A program made the translations under genes and the position numbers. The notes beneath the pieces were generated by a model, which was given only the letters and a program-made list of their open reading frames with translations, made no database searches and had not been told where the DNA came from. From the NCBI GenBank assembly GCA_024236015.1, contig JACKLK010000009.1, positions 200,906-264,905 on the forward strand: a stretch of 64,000 nt of DNA. Reading direction: 5' to 3'. Positions 9,595-18,100 of the stretch are shown one piece after another. This DNA is from Rhodoferax sp. Its GTDB lineage: Bacteria; Pseudomonadota; Gammaproteobacteria; Burkholderiales; Burkholderiaceae_C. Every line of letters begins with the position of its first letter. The first letter of the stretch is position 1.

Positions 9595-10469
9595 TGGTGC
9601 TTGACTACGACGCTGTGAAAACATGGGCCTTCCCGGAGCAATCGGTCCGTTGCGACGCATCCGCCTCCATCCTCTATGCGTTGAGCCTGGGGCTTGGGGA
9701 CGACGTGGCCATCCACGCTCGATCACTGGACTACGTGTACGAAAAGCAGCTGCGGGTGCTTCCGACGTTCGCAGTGACCCTCGGCTTCCCGGGATCGTGG
9801 ATGAGCGATCCTCGCACTGGGATCGACTACAAAAAGGTCGTCCACGGTGAACAGCGGCTGTCGCTCCATCGCCCGCTGCGGCCCGATACTACGCTGCGGG
9901 TGAGGAACAGGATTGCAGCCATCGTCGACAAGGGTCCCGGCAGAGGTGCGCTGGTGTTGATTGAAAGGGTACTGGCTGAAGGTGATGGTAGTAGCGTCGT
10001 GGCGAGCATGCAGCAGGTAACGTTCTGCCGTGGCGACGGGGGCTTCAGCGCAGGAGGAGCTTTACCAGACACGCTTCCTGCCCCACTGCCGCGAGTGCCG
10101 GAACTGACTCCGGACACCGTGCATACAGCTACGACCCGCACGGACATGGCCCTTCTGTATCGGCTCTCCGGTGACAGAAACCCGCTACATGCAGACCCGC
10201 ACGTCGCTGCGGCTGCCGGTTTCCCGCGGCCCATCCTGCACGGCCTCGCGACCTACGGGCTGGCATGCAAGGCGTTGCTCGCCACTGTCTGCGATGGGGA
10301 CGAGACGCAGATCGCGGAGTTCTCAGCGCGTTTCACCGCACCCATGTATCCCGGCGAATCCCTCGAAACGCAAATATGGCTCGCCGGTACCAGTGTGCAT
10401 TTTCGCTGCCGAGCCGTCGAGCGCGATCAGATCGTGCTCGACAACGGAATTGCCCGGCTGCGGGACTGA
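9594..10469 (+). CDS. MaoC-type (R)-specific enoyl-CoA hydratase
   Basis: 291 residues, a double hot-dog protein. The C-terminal half contains LSGDRNPLHADPHVA followed by FPRPILHGL, the hydratase-2 motif with its catalytic Asp/His pair (D194, H199). The N-terminal half resembles the degenerate hot-dog of two-domain MaoC hydratases. It would add water across a 2-enoyl-CoA before cleavage by the thiolase-like/DUF35 pair (inference). Last gene of the forward operon; the convergent neighbour ends only 20 bases away, and I see no clear terminator hairpin there. Confidence 0.88.
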   Translation: MVLDYDAVKTWAFPEQSVRCDASASILYALSLGLGDDVAIHARSLDYVYEKQLRVLPTFAVTLGFPGSWMSDPRTGIDYKKVVHGEQRLSLHRPLRPDTTLRVRNRIAAIVDKGPGRGALVLIERVLAEGDGSSVVASMQQVTFCRGDGGFSAGGALPDTLPAPLPRVPELTPDTVHTATTRTDMALLYRLSGDRNPLHADPHVAAAAGFPRPILHGLATYGLACKALLATVCDGDETQIAEFSARFTAPMYPGESLETQIWLAGTSVHFRCRAVERDQIVLDNGIARLRD

Positions 10470-10489
10470 GTACTCCAGTTTCCGTGAAG

Positions 10490-11269
10490 TCAGCGACCGC
10501 TCGCACGCTGAGCCGAACGTTCGAAGAATTTCTGGATCAGGGCGCGGGTTTCCTCCTGCCGAAGCAGTTTGCCTGCAGCGAGGCGTTCCATTGCGAATCC
10601 ATCATCGTCAATGCTGTTTTGCGCCAGGATGCATCGCTTCGCCATCCGCAGCGCTGGTGCGGGTTTGACAGCGATGCGTCGCGCCAGCTCATCTACGAAA
10701 TTCCGGAGATCCTGATCGGCGACGGTGTAGTCTGCGAGTCCCACTGAGTATGCCTGCTCTGAAGTTAGCGTGTCCCCTGCGCAGATCATCCGAATGGCGT
10801 GAGCGCGCCCGCACAGGCGCGTGAGCCGCTGGGTTCCGCCCGCCGCAGGCAGCAACCCGATGCCGACCTCAGGCAGCGCAAGCTTCGCACTCTTGGCGAC
10901 AACCCGTAGGTCGCACGAGAGGGCCAACTCGAGACCAGCTCCCATCGCCGCCCCGCCGATCTCCGCAATAGTGATAGCGTCCAGCGCCTCCAGTTTGGCG
11001 AAAAGGCTCTGAATCCGAAGCAGATAGCTTTCCAGTTCCTGCTCACCTTGCGAAGAATTGGCGATCCTCGCAAGGAATGCCAGATCCGCGCCTGCGGCAA
11101 ACACCTTGAGCGTACTGCGGATGCATATGACGGACGGTCCCGATGTTTCGACCTCATCAAGCGCGCCGCCGAGCGCGCTGACGAAGTTGTCGTCCAGCGC
11201 GTTTACTGGGGGGCGCCCCAACTCGACATAGGCGATGCGGCCTTCGTACCTGACATTCAGCATCGCCAC
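10490..11269 (-). CDS. Enoyl-CoA hydratase/isomerase family protein with both catalytic glutamates
   Basis: 259 residues. The crotonase fold shows an oxyanion-hole stretch, FAAGADL. Both glutamates used by true hydratases are present, in GLELALSCD (about E114) and LPEVGIGLLP (about E134). It is the only one of the four crotonases in this locus with the canonical pair, so ordinary hydration is plausible. Last gene of the long reverse operon and downstream of the IS21 insertion, so its transcription may be reduced unless the IS or an internal promoter drives it. Confidence 0.87.
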   Translation of the reverse strand: MAMLNVRYEGRIAYVELGRPPVNALDDNFVSALGGALDEVETSGPSVICIRSTLKVFAAGADLAFLARIANSSQGEQELESYLLRIQSLFAKLEALDAITIAEIGGAAMGAGLELALSCDLRVVAKSAKLALPEVGIGLLPAAGGTQRLTRLCGRAHAIRMICAGDTLTSEQAYSVGLADYTVADQDLRNFVDELARRIAVKPAPALRMAKRCILAQNSIDDDGFAMERLAAGKLLRQEETRALIQKFFERSAQRASGR

Positions 11270-11272
11270 CCC

Positions 11273-12082
11273 TCAGATGGTTGCACCTTGCGGGAAGTTC
11301 GTCTTGCGCTTGTCCAGGAAAGCAGCAACGCCTTCGCGGGCTTCCGGCCCCAGGAAACCGAGAAACTCGTAGGCTAGAGATGCCTCGAAAATCGGTTCGG
11401 CCTGCTTGAGCCAAAGGTTGAGCGCACGCTTGGTGAAGCGGATTGCGTTCTGAGCACCGTCCGCAAGCCCGGCTGCGACGGCCTCCGCGCGCGCCATGAC
11501 TTCAGCTTCGTCGACCGCGAGCGAGATAAGACCGATGCGCTCCGCTTCTTCGCCCGACAGCGAATCGCAGGTGAGCAGATAGTACTTGGCCTTCGCCATG
11601 CCGCACAGCAGCGGCCACACGATGAGGGCATGATCGCCCGCCGCCAAGCCGATCTTGGCGTGCCCGTCGGACAGCTTCGCCGTCTTAGCGGCGATGGAAA
11701 TGTCAGCCATGAGGGCGCAGGCCAATCCTCCTCCCACGGCCCAGCCGCGGATTGCGCTGATGATGGGCTTGCTGCACTGCGCCATGCCGAGGACGATGTC
11801 ACGACCTTCCTTTAGGGACCGCATCGCAACGTCATGGTTGGTCATGGCTTTCTGCTCGTGTGCGAGATCCCCTCCAGCCGAGAATGCCTTGTCGGAACCC
11901 GCTATGATTACCGCCGAAACGCTCGTGTCTGAGTCCAGGATCGGCCAGATCCGCGAGACTTCTGAGTGCATCTTCTCATCCATCGCGTTGAGCTTCAGGG
12001 GCGAGGTCATGGTCACGCGTAGAACGCGCGGGTGGGGGCGGTCGAAACGCAGGCGTTCGAAGGAATCGTATGGATTGGTCAC
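11273..12082 (-). CDS. Crotonase-family protein lacking both hydratase glutamates
   Basis: 269 residues. Typical crotonase start (LRVTMTSPLKLNAMDEKM) and oxyanion-hole stretch FSAGGDL. The first catalytic position reads GGGLACALMAD, with alanine instead of glutamate, and the second reads SDGHAKIGLAAG. Simple enoyl-CoA hydration by the usual mechanism is therefore unlikely; other crotonase chemistry such as isomerisation, C-C bond hydrolysis or decarboxylation is possible. Only three bases separate it from the next gene of the reverse operon. It lies downstream of the IS21 insertion. Confidence 0.85.
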   Translation of the reverse strand: MTNPYDSFERLRFDRPHPRVLRVTMTSPLKLNAMDEKMHSEVSRIWPILDSDTSVSAVIIAGSDKAFSAGGDLAHEQKAMTNHDVAMRSLKEGRDIVLGMAQCSKPIISAIRGWAVGGGLACALMADISIAAKTAKLSDGHAKIGLAAGDHALIVWPLLCGMAKAKYYLLTCDSLSGEEAERIGLISLAVDEAEVMARAEAVAAGLADGAQNAIRFTKRALNLWLKQAEPIFEASLAYEFLGFLGPEAREGVAAFLDKRKTNFPQGATI

Positions 12083-12499
12083 TGTGTGTTGCTCCTACAG
12101 GATGGCTGACGAGGTTCTTCAGGCCTGGTTGAACTTTGGTTTGCGGCGCTCCTCGATCGCCTGGACGGCCTCCGCATAGTCGTCGCCCTTAATAAGCATT
12201 GCCTGTGCCTGCAAGTTGAACTCCCACTCGCCTTGCAGCGTTCCCTCCATGCCGCGACGCAGTCCCTGCTTTGCAACGCGTAAGGCGTTCTGCGCGCGGG
12301 TAGCCAGGTCCTCCGCGAACCGCTGTCCCAGGGCCTGCAGTTCACCGGCCGGTACGCATTCCGTTGCCAGGCCGATCGATTTTGCCTCGGGACCATAAAC
12401 GCGCACACCACGCATGACCATGTTGGTCGCACGCTCCAGTCCGATCAGACGCGGCAGCAACATCATGCCGCCGAGCGGCGGAATGATGCCGAGATCGAT

Positions 12500-12504
12500 C
12501 CAGT
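12500..12504. repeat. Target-site duplication CCAGT, left copy
   Basis: Directly abuts the TGTCA end of the IS21-family element. The same five bases flank the other end, and counting them once restores the host reading frame. Confidence 0.9.
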
Positions 12505-12512
12505 TGTCACGA

Positions 12513-12554
12513 GTCGGCGTAATCCGGCCACCCGATGTCGGCATATTCAGGCCA
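12513..12554. repeat. IS21 left-end terminal repeats, two copies
   Basis: Two 18-bp units at 12513-12530 and 12537-12554, in inverted orientation relative to the right-end repeats. The first reads GTCGGCGTAATCCGGCCA. Such units are transposase binding sites in IS21-family elements. Confidence 0.8.
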
Positions 12555-12600
12555 CCTGGATGGGCGCCGAACGCGATCTCAAAGCGGGTTGTGGAAGTAG

Positions 12601-13386
12601 TTATTTTGCAGCATGAATGGGGGCCTTTGCAGGCCCCTTTTTGGACGCTGGCGCGACCTTCGGATCGCGGTATGACGGCCCGTCGAGCTCGATGCAATAG
12701 GCGTTGTGGCGCAGCCGGTCCAGCGTGGCCGAGGCGAGCAGCCGGTTGGTGGCAAATGCGTGATCCCATTCGTCAAAGTCCAGGTTGCTGGTGACGATGG
12801 TGGCTGCCTGCTCATAGCGCTCGGCGATCAGGTCATGCAGGTCTTCGTCGGCGGGTGCGCGAAGCGGTTTGAGGCCGAAGTCGTCGATGATGAGAAGCGG
12901 CACGCGAGACAAGGTCGCCAGCCTGCGTTCGTAGGCGCCGGTGGCCCGCGCGGCGTTCAGACTTTGCGTGAGGCCGGCGCAGCTGGTGAACACGACATCG
13001 TGGCCCTGGCGCACCGCGCAGTGGCCCAGCGCCTGCGCCAGATGGCTCTTGCCGATTCCGCTGGGCCCCACCATGAGTACGGGCGCCTTCTCGTGCAGGT
13101 AGCGCCCGGTGGCCAAGTCGTGGATGAGTGCGCGGTTGAGCTTGGGCAGGCGGTCGAACTCGAAGTGCTCCAGCGTCTTGGTGGTGCGAAACTGCGCGCG
13201 GCGCATGCGCATGCTGAACTTCTTGTTCTCGCGCCGGGCGACCTCGTCGCCGATGAGCATGGCCAGGAAATCGGTGTAGGCCAGCTTGCCTTGGACGGCC
13301 TCGCGGTTGCGCGCCTCCAGTGAATCGAGGATACCCGACAGGCGCAGTTGCTTGAGCTGCCCGGAGAGTTCGGGGATGGGGTTCAT
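12601..13386 (-). CDS. istB: IS21 helper ATPase IstB
   Basis: 261 residues from the ATG at 13386 (MNPIPELSGQLKQLRLSG). An upstream in-frame start at 13596 would add 70 residues that look untranslated, so it was rejected. AAA+ ATPase of the DnaC/IstB type: Walker A GPSGIGKSHLAQ, Walker B LLIIDDFGL, and a sensor stretch IVTSNL. IstB binds DNA and ATP and directs the IstA transposase to its target. The gene follows istA after about 200 bases. Confidence 0.95.
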   Translation of the reverse strand: MNPIPELSGQLKQLRLSGILDSLEARNREAVQGKLAYTDFLAMLIGDEVARRENKKFSMRMRRAQFRTTKTLEHFEFDRLPKLNRALIHDLATGRYLHEKAPVLMVGPSGIGKSHLAQALGHCAVRQGHDVVFTSCAGLTQSLNAARATGAYERRLATLSRVPLLIIDDFGLKPLRAPADEDLHDLIAERYEQAATIVTSNLDFDEWDHAFATNRLLASATLDRLRHNAYCIELDGPSYRDPKVAPASKKGPAKAPIHAAK

Positions 13387-13592
13387 GGTCTTGGTTTCTT
13401 TCTTTATCAATCGTGGTGGGAGGCGGTGGTCATGTGGGCGAAGGGTGCGCGCGGTGGGCAACGCGTGAGCGTTGTCCACGGGGCGTGCCCGGTGCGCCGC
13501 CGGCGCAGCGTCCACATGTCCACGGCCTGGCAGTTGGTGGTTGAGGAAGGCATGATGTGTCTGGCAGTAGGTATCGTTCTCCTTGAAGTGGG

Positions 13593-15116
13593 TCAATGCA
13601 CGGTGGTGGGGTCGGCGGCGAACAGGTCTGCGGCGCTACGCGTGAAGCGCGCACGGGCGTAGGCTGCCGGGGTCTGAGGCTGCTCCAGGATCTGCTGGTC
13701 GGCGCCGCTGGCCAGGATGGTCTTGACGGTGCGGTAATGCGCACTGCCGTGGGCCAGCGCCCGCTGGCAGGCCGCCTCCAGTCGCGTGTTGCCATAACGC
13801 TTAGCAAACGAGAGCACGCCCTGGGCGGCGCGTAGCCGCTCGGCCACGCGATCGCCCAGCAGACGGCTCACCAAGTCGGCGCAATGCGGCCCCACCGCCT
13901 GCGCCTGCACGGCGCACCAGTTGCGGTCACGCTCGAAGTAGGCCCGTGCGTGCGGGGGCAGATGATCGGGCAGTGTCTTGCGCTCGCCCGGGCGCTGGGC
14001 GCGGGCGTGGGTGTACAGGTGCCGGTAATCCTCGTACAACGCCACCACGGAGTCGGTGGCGCGCAGCCACAGGGTCTTGCCCACCAAGGTGAACGGCGCC
14101 GAGTACAACGCCCTGTCGTGCACCACGTGGCAGTCGCGGTGCAGCACCACCCGGTGCCAGGTGCCCAGGTCCGGCGCCACGGCGGGCAAGGGCTGCAGCA
14201 GCGCACGCTCGGACTCGAACAGCACCAGCGGGCGCTCGCGCGTGGTGCCGTGCACGCGGGTGCCGGCCTCCGTCATCACCCAGGCCCGGGCCTGGGCATT
14301 GAGGTCGCCCAGGTCGCGGAAGGAGCGCGTGGGCAGGAAGTTGGACTTGAGGTATTTGACCCCCGACTCGACGATCCCCTTCTTCTGCGGGTCATGGGGC
14401 GCACAGGCATCGATCTTGAAGCCATAGCCCTCAGCACATTCGGCGTAGGCGCGCTGCACCAGCGGATCATGTCGGCACGCCTTGACGATGGCGCATTTGG
14501 CGTTGTCGATGATCACGCGCGCCGGCACCGCGCAAAACCACTCGAAGGCGCGCCGGTGGCAGCCCAGCCAGGTGGCAGAACTCTGGTCCCAGACAAACTC
14601 CACGTACTGGTGGCGTGAATGGCACAGCGTCATCACGAAGGCCCAGGTGCGACGGGGTATGCCTTGCGGGTGCATGAGGATGGGGCCGGCGCCGAAATCC
14701 ACCTGCGCGGCCTCGCCCGGGGCAAAGCTCAGGCGCACCGTCACATCGGCGGGCGTCTGATCGCGCAACTGGTGCAGCATGCGTACGACCGACGAGTAAC
14801 TGCCGCCATAGCCATGTTCGCGTTTGAGTGCGGCGTGGATGGCTCGCCCTTGCACTCCGGCTTCGAACCAGCGTTGGACGACCTGGCGGTGTGGCTGGAC
14901 ACTGGAGACGGTGGAACTGGCTCGCTGCGGCGGCCCTATCGCGGCGGCAATGGTCTGGTCGTCGGGGAGCGGCGCCTGGCAATCGAGCCAGCCTCGCTGC
15001 TGCGCAACCGAACGCAGTGTCGCCAGCTTGTCGCGGCCCATCAACCCAGAACGGGCCAACTCGCGTACGGAATCGCCCGCGCGAAGGCGCACGAGCACTT
15101 GACGGTACTGAAACAT
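13593..15116 (-). CDS. istA: IS21 transposase IstA
   Basis: 507 residues from the ATG at 15116 (MFQYRQVLVRLRAGDSV). N-terminal helix-turn-helix (VRELARSGLMGRDKLATL), then a DDE integrase core: first Asp in AAQVDFGAGPI, second in VIIDNAKCAI, Glu in KKGIVESGVKYLKSNF. The C-terminal Mu-type beta domain contains DRALYSAPFTLVGK. It catalyses strand transfer with IstB. The frame is open throughout, with no sign of decay. Confidence 0.95.
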   Translation of the reverse strand: MFQYRQVLVRLRAGDSVRELARSGLMGRDKLATLRSVAQQRGWLDCQAPLPDDQTIAAAIGPPQRASSTVSSVQPHRQVVQRWFEAGVQGRAIHAALKREHGYGGSYSSVVRMLHQLRDQTPADVTVRLSFAPGEAAQVDFGAGPILMHPQGIPRRTWAFVMTLCHSRHQYVEFVWDQSSATWLGCHRRAFEWFCAVPARVIIDNAKCAIVKACRHDPLVQRAYAECAEGYGFKIDACAPHDPQKKGIVESGVKYLKSNFLPTRSFRDLGDLNAQARAWVMTEAGTRVHGTTRERPLVLFESERALLQPLPAVAPDLGTWHRVVLHRDCHVVHDRALYSAPFTLVGKTLWLRATDSVVALYEDYRHLYTHARAQRPGERKTLPDHLPPHARAYFERDRNWCAVQAQAVGPHCADLVSRLLGDRVAERLRAAQGVLSFAKRYGNTRLEAACQRALAHGSAHYRTVKTILASGADQQILEQPQTPAAYARARFTRSAADLFAADPTTVH

Positions 15117-15217
15117 CTCGAATCTCCTACGACCCACGGCAGCCACCTTCCAGGCAAAAAGCCCGCAAGATAGCCCACAGGTCAGGAAGGCTTCGAGATG
15201 CGTTCGGTGCCCATCGC

Positions 15218-15404
15218 TGGCCGGATTACGCCGACACTCTGGTGGCCGGTTTATGCCGAATCCGAACTGGCCGAATTACGGCGAATGCAGCGTGGCCGGA
15301 TTACGCCGACTACGGCGTGGCCGGTTTATGCCGAAACTGCCGCCAACTCACCGGCCCCTCCGTGGCCGGATTACGCCGACACTGAAGTGGCCGGTTTATG
15401 CCGG
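15218..15404. repeat. IS21 right-end terminal repeats, seven copies
   Basis: Seven units of about 18 bp start at 15218, 15243, 15268, 15293, 15318, 15363 and 15388. They mostly alternate between TGGCCGGATTACGCCGAC and TGGCCGGTTTATGCCGAA. The first five are spaced exactly 25 bases apart, as are the last two. Seven units is a large number for one end; they probably bind IstA. Confidence 0.88.
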
Positions 15405-15413
15405 TCGTTGACA

Positions 15414-15418
15414 CCAGT
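15414..15418. repeat. Target-site duplication CCAGT, right copy
   Basis: Follows the TGACA right end of the IS21-family element and matches the copy at 12500-12504. Confidence 0.9.
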
Positions 15419-15823
15419 TCTCGCAGAAGAACGCGTCTTCGGCAACGAGCCTGAAATCGCAAGCGACCGCCAGCTCGCAGCCTCCGCCTACCGCGGGACC
15501 GTTGACGACGGCAACGGTAGGCTTGGCACAGAGCTTCACGGTGCGCGCCGCGCCCAGGAAGCTGGCGTAGACGATGTCCCGTACCTGAGTCGGCGTCATC
15601 TCCAACAGCTCTCGCAGGAATGCCTTTTCGCCGCCAGAGGAGAAGGCCTTGCCGGCACCGGTTAGGACGATGACGCGGACATCTTCACGCTTCTCAGCCT
15701 CTTGAAAAGTCGCGATGAAGCGACGCAAGTATTCTGGAGAAAGGGCATTCATGACCGTCGGTCGATTGAATGTGAGGGTTGCGATCCCGCCGTCCACGTT
15801 GCAGGAAAGATCGGATTCGGTAC

Positions 15824-16909
15824 TCATGCTGTTTCCTTGTCGAGATTGTTGTAGCAACGTCGGTGGTAGGCCGAGTTGCCGAGCCATGCGTTGAGCACGA
15901 TTGCGCGCTTGAGAAAAAGCCCTGCGTCGTATTCGTCGGTAAATCCAATCGCCCCGTGCATCTGAATGGATTCGCGCGTGATCTTCATGGCCGCGTCGCT
16001 GCAGCGCGCTTTCGCCCGATGTACGACTGCGGGCGATCTGAGCCCGCTCTGCGCGTCCAGCGCTTCAATTGCCTGTGCGAGGACATCTCGTGCCAACTGC
16101 TGTTGGACGTACTGGTCCACACTTCGGTGAGCCAGCGCCTGGAATGAGCCGATCGGCTTACCAAACTGGACGCGCGTGCAAAGGTAACTGCGCGTCAGCT
16201 CAAACGACGCGCTCATAACGCCCAAAAGTGCCGCTGACGCCATCACTGTGGCTTCCAGCCGCGCGGTCTGAAAAGCATTCCGCGCGGCTTCCCCGGTGGC
16301 AAGTACCTCAACGGCATCGATGCCTGACCCTGGAACGGTCAGCGAAACAGCAGGGGTTCCGTCAACCAGCCATTCCCGCTCGACGGTGAGTTTGGCGCCC
16401 TCGAACGGTAGCAACACCAGTGCGTGATTGCCCTGCGATACTGCAAGTGCTACCACGCCATCTACCGCTGAGTCGCAAGGAACATGCTCCAGTCGGCCGC
16501 TCGTGATGCTTCCAGCGTCGTCCGTCATCTGGAGCTCTCCACCATGCCACGCAACACCAAGGTGCAGTTCCCCTGCCACCAGGCGTTCCAGCAGGCGTGT
16601 GCGGGTCGCACTGGGCGGCGCATGGACGAGGCTCCTGCATCCGAACACTCCCGTGCGCAGGACGGGCATCTCGGCGAGACCCTTGGCAAGCTCCTCGCAC
16701 AGCGCGGCCATGTCGGAGAAGCGACCGCCATAGCCACCGTCATCCTCTGGTACCAGCATTCCGAGCCATCCCGATTCGGCCATGACGGAATGCAAGGGCG
16801 TAAGGCCGTCACGGCAACGTGAATCGCGCGCAATCTTCAAGCCATCTGAGCGCCGTACGAAAGCGGCGGCGCTGTCCCGAATAAGGCGTGTCTGTTCAGT
16901 ATCGGCCAT
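15824..16909 (-). CDS. Acyl-CoA dehydrogenase, short subunit type
   Basis: 361 residues. N-terminal helical domain (GWLGMLVPEDDGGYGGRFSDMAALCEELAKG split across the usual helices), a weakly conserved middle domain, and a C-terminal domain with CTRVQFGKPIGSFQALAH and MHGAIGFTDEYDAGLFLKRA. The usual catalytic EGT motif near the C-terminus is absent. Four bases separate it from a second acyl-CoA dehydrogenase gene. Adjacent pairs like this form alpha2beta2 enzymes in actinobacterial and proteobacterial steroid degradation, where the active site is shared. The stop overlaps the split crotonase start as ATGA. Confidence 0.87.
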   Translation of the reverse strand: MADTEQTRLIRDSAAAFVRRSDGLKIARDSRCRDGLTPLHSVMAESGWLGMLVPEDDGGYGGRFSDMAALCEELAKGLAEMPVLRTGVFGCRSLVHAPPSATRTRLLERLVAGELHLGVAWHGGELQMTDDAGSITSGRLEHVPCDSAVDGVVALAVSQGNHALVLLPFEGAKLTVEREWLVDGTPAVSLTVPGSGIDAVEVLATGEAARNAFQTARLEATVMASAALLGVMSASFELTRSYLCTRVQFGKPIGSFQALAHRSVDQYVQQQLARDVLAQAIEALDAQSGLRSPAVVHRAKARCSDAAMKITRESIQMHGAIGFTDEYDAGLFLKRAIVLNAWLGNSAYHRRCYNNLDKETA

Positions 16910-16912
16910 ATG

Positions 16913-18058
16913 CTAGACGGGCAGGTTAAGAACGCTCTTCGCAAGGATGTTCCGCTGGATCTCGCTCGATCCTCCATAGATGGTGAAGGAGCGGCTGTCC
17001 AGATAGGGTGTGAGCACGTCAACCGTGCCGCCAGCAAAGGCCACGTCCCCCTGAATCGTGGCCAGGTCTCCAGCCACCTCAACGAAATACTCGGCGATGC
17101 GCTGACAGGTTTCGGTCGCCCATACTTTCAGGATTGACACGTCGGCGCCGAGTGGTTCGCCCCGGCCCACGACGACCGCGAAGCGGGCGTAGCACGCCTG
17201 CAAATCTGCAACATCGAACTCAAACTGCGTGAGGCGATCGAGAACGGTCGCGCTGTGCTGGAGTTCGGCCTGCATCACGTACTGGCGCAGTTGTCCCAGA
17301 AGCTGCTGGGCCTGCCGCGGCGACCCCGCCCAGATCCGCTCGAACCCCAGAAGCGCCTTGGCGACGGTCCAGCCCTGATTCGGCTCACCCACAAGATTGC
17401 TTTTCGAGGTTCGGGCATTGTCAAAGAAGACCTCGCAAAACTCGGCATGCCCCATCAAGGTTTCGATAGGGCGAACTGTGATGCCGGGCTGCGCCAAGTC
17501 GAGCATGAGGAAGCTGATGCCAGCCTGCTTCGCCACACCGGCGTCGGTCCGCACGAGGGCAAAGATGTGCGTCGCGTCGTAGGCCCACGTGGTCCAGATC
17601 TTCTGTCCGTTGACAACATATTCGTCGCCGTCGAGGACCGCCGTAGTCCTCAAGCTTGCAAGATCGGAGCCCGCGTTGGGTTCCGAGTAGCCCTGGCACC
17701 AGATGTGCTCGGCGGACAGTATCCTGGGCAAGTAGTAAGCACGTTGCTGTTCCGTGCCGTGCTTGATCAACAGCGGGCCTAGGTTGATGATCCCCTGGTC
17801 CGGCAGTCGTGGCGCACCGCTTGCCTCCATGGCCTCGAGGTAGACCAAAGTCTTGGAAGGATTCAGGCCCATGCCGCCATACCGCGCAGGCCATGCCGGT
17901 GCCAGCATCTCCGCATTCGAAAGGGCTTTGTACCAGTCGCGCACTTCAGCGAGCCGCAGCCTACGCTTCGGAAAGCGGAGTTCGCGTGGGCAATGCGCCC
18001 GCACGAACTCGGCGATGTGCGCGCGAAACGACGAGTCGTCTACGCTATTCCAGTCCAT
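16913..18058 (-). CDS. Acyl-CoA dehydrogenase, long subunit type
   Basis: 381 residues from the ATG at 18058 (MDWNSVDD), chosen because GGGAG lies about nine bases upstream; ATG 18073 and 18097 are alternatives. Motifs: PARYGGMGLNP, QGYSEPNAGSDLASLRT (FAD and substrate loop), VNGQKIWTTWA and RNILAKSVLNLPV. The segment YGGSSEIQRNI has glycine where medium-chain enzymes place the catalytic glutamate, as in IVD-like members that use a glutamate elsewhere. With the preceding 361-residue protein it probably forms a heteromeric dehydrogenase (inference from the adjacent pair). Confidence 0.88.
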   Translation of the reverse strand: MDWNSVDDSSFRAHIAEFVRAHCPRELRFPKRRLRLAEVRDWYKALSNAEMLAPAWPARYGGMGLNPSKTLVYLEAMEASGAPRLPDQGIINLGPLLIKHGTEQQRAYYLPRILSAEHIWCQGYSEPNAGSDLASLRTTAVLDGDEYVVNGQKIWTTWAYDATHIFALVRTDAGVAKQAGISFLMLDLAQPGITVRPIETLMGHAEFCEVFFDNARTSKSNLVGEPNQGWTVAKALLGFERIWAGSPRQAQQLLGQLRQYVMQAELQHSATVLDRLTQFEFDVADLQACYARFAVVVGRGEPLGADVSILKVWATETCQRIAEYFVEVAGDLATIQGDVAFAGGTVDVLTPYLDSRSFTIYGGSSEIQRNILAKSVLNLPV

Positions 18059-18100
18059 TTGGCTCGCTCCCATTGAGGTCAGATTCCAGGCGAGCACTCG

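Larger units (their letters stand above)
12505..15413 (-). mobile_element. IS21-family insertion sequence, complete (about 2.9 kb)
   Basis: 2909 bp with terminal TGTCA inverted ends, istA and istB in the same direction, and a CCAGT duplication on both sides. Both ends carry the multiple internal repeats typical of IS21 elements: two inverted copies of a TGGCCGGATTACGCCGAC-like unit at the left end (12513-12554) and seven at the right end (15218-15404). Both transposition genes look intact, so it may be active. It sits in the middle of a long operon in the same orientation as the host genes. Confidence 0.95.
12119..15827 (-). pseudogene. Crotonase-family gene split by an IS21-family element
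   Basis: The 5' part (15414-15827) encodes a crotonase N-terminus, including FSSGGEKAF and GGGCELAVACD (about E118), and reads CENW at the junction. The 3' part (12119-12504) resumes with NWIDLGIIPPLGG and runs to KPKFNQA. Removing the element and one 5-bp duplication restores 795 bases, 264 residues, in one frame, so the gene was intact before insertion. The second hydratase glutamate is not at its usual place (tryptophan there). The start at ATG 15827 overlaps the stop of the acyl-CoA dehydrogenase as ATGA. The 5' fragment could still give a truncated protein running a few codons into the IS. Confidence 0.93.

Noticed and set aside
12601..13596. Longer 331-residue form of IstB starting at 13596
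   Set aside because: The extra 70 residues are Pro/His/Arg-rich with no family similarity; the ATG at 13386 gives the normal IstB length and start.
15218..15404. CRISPR array
   Set aside because: The regular 18-bp units have spacers of only about 7 bases and form the end of an IS21 element; there are no cas genes.
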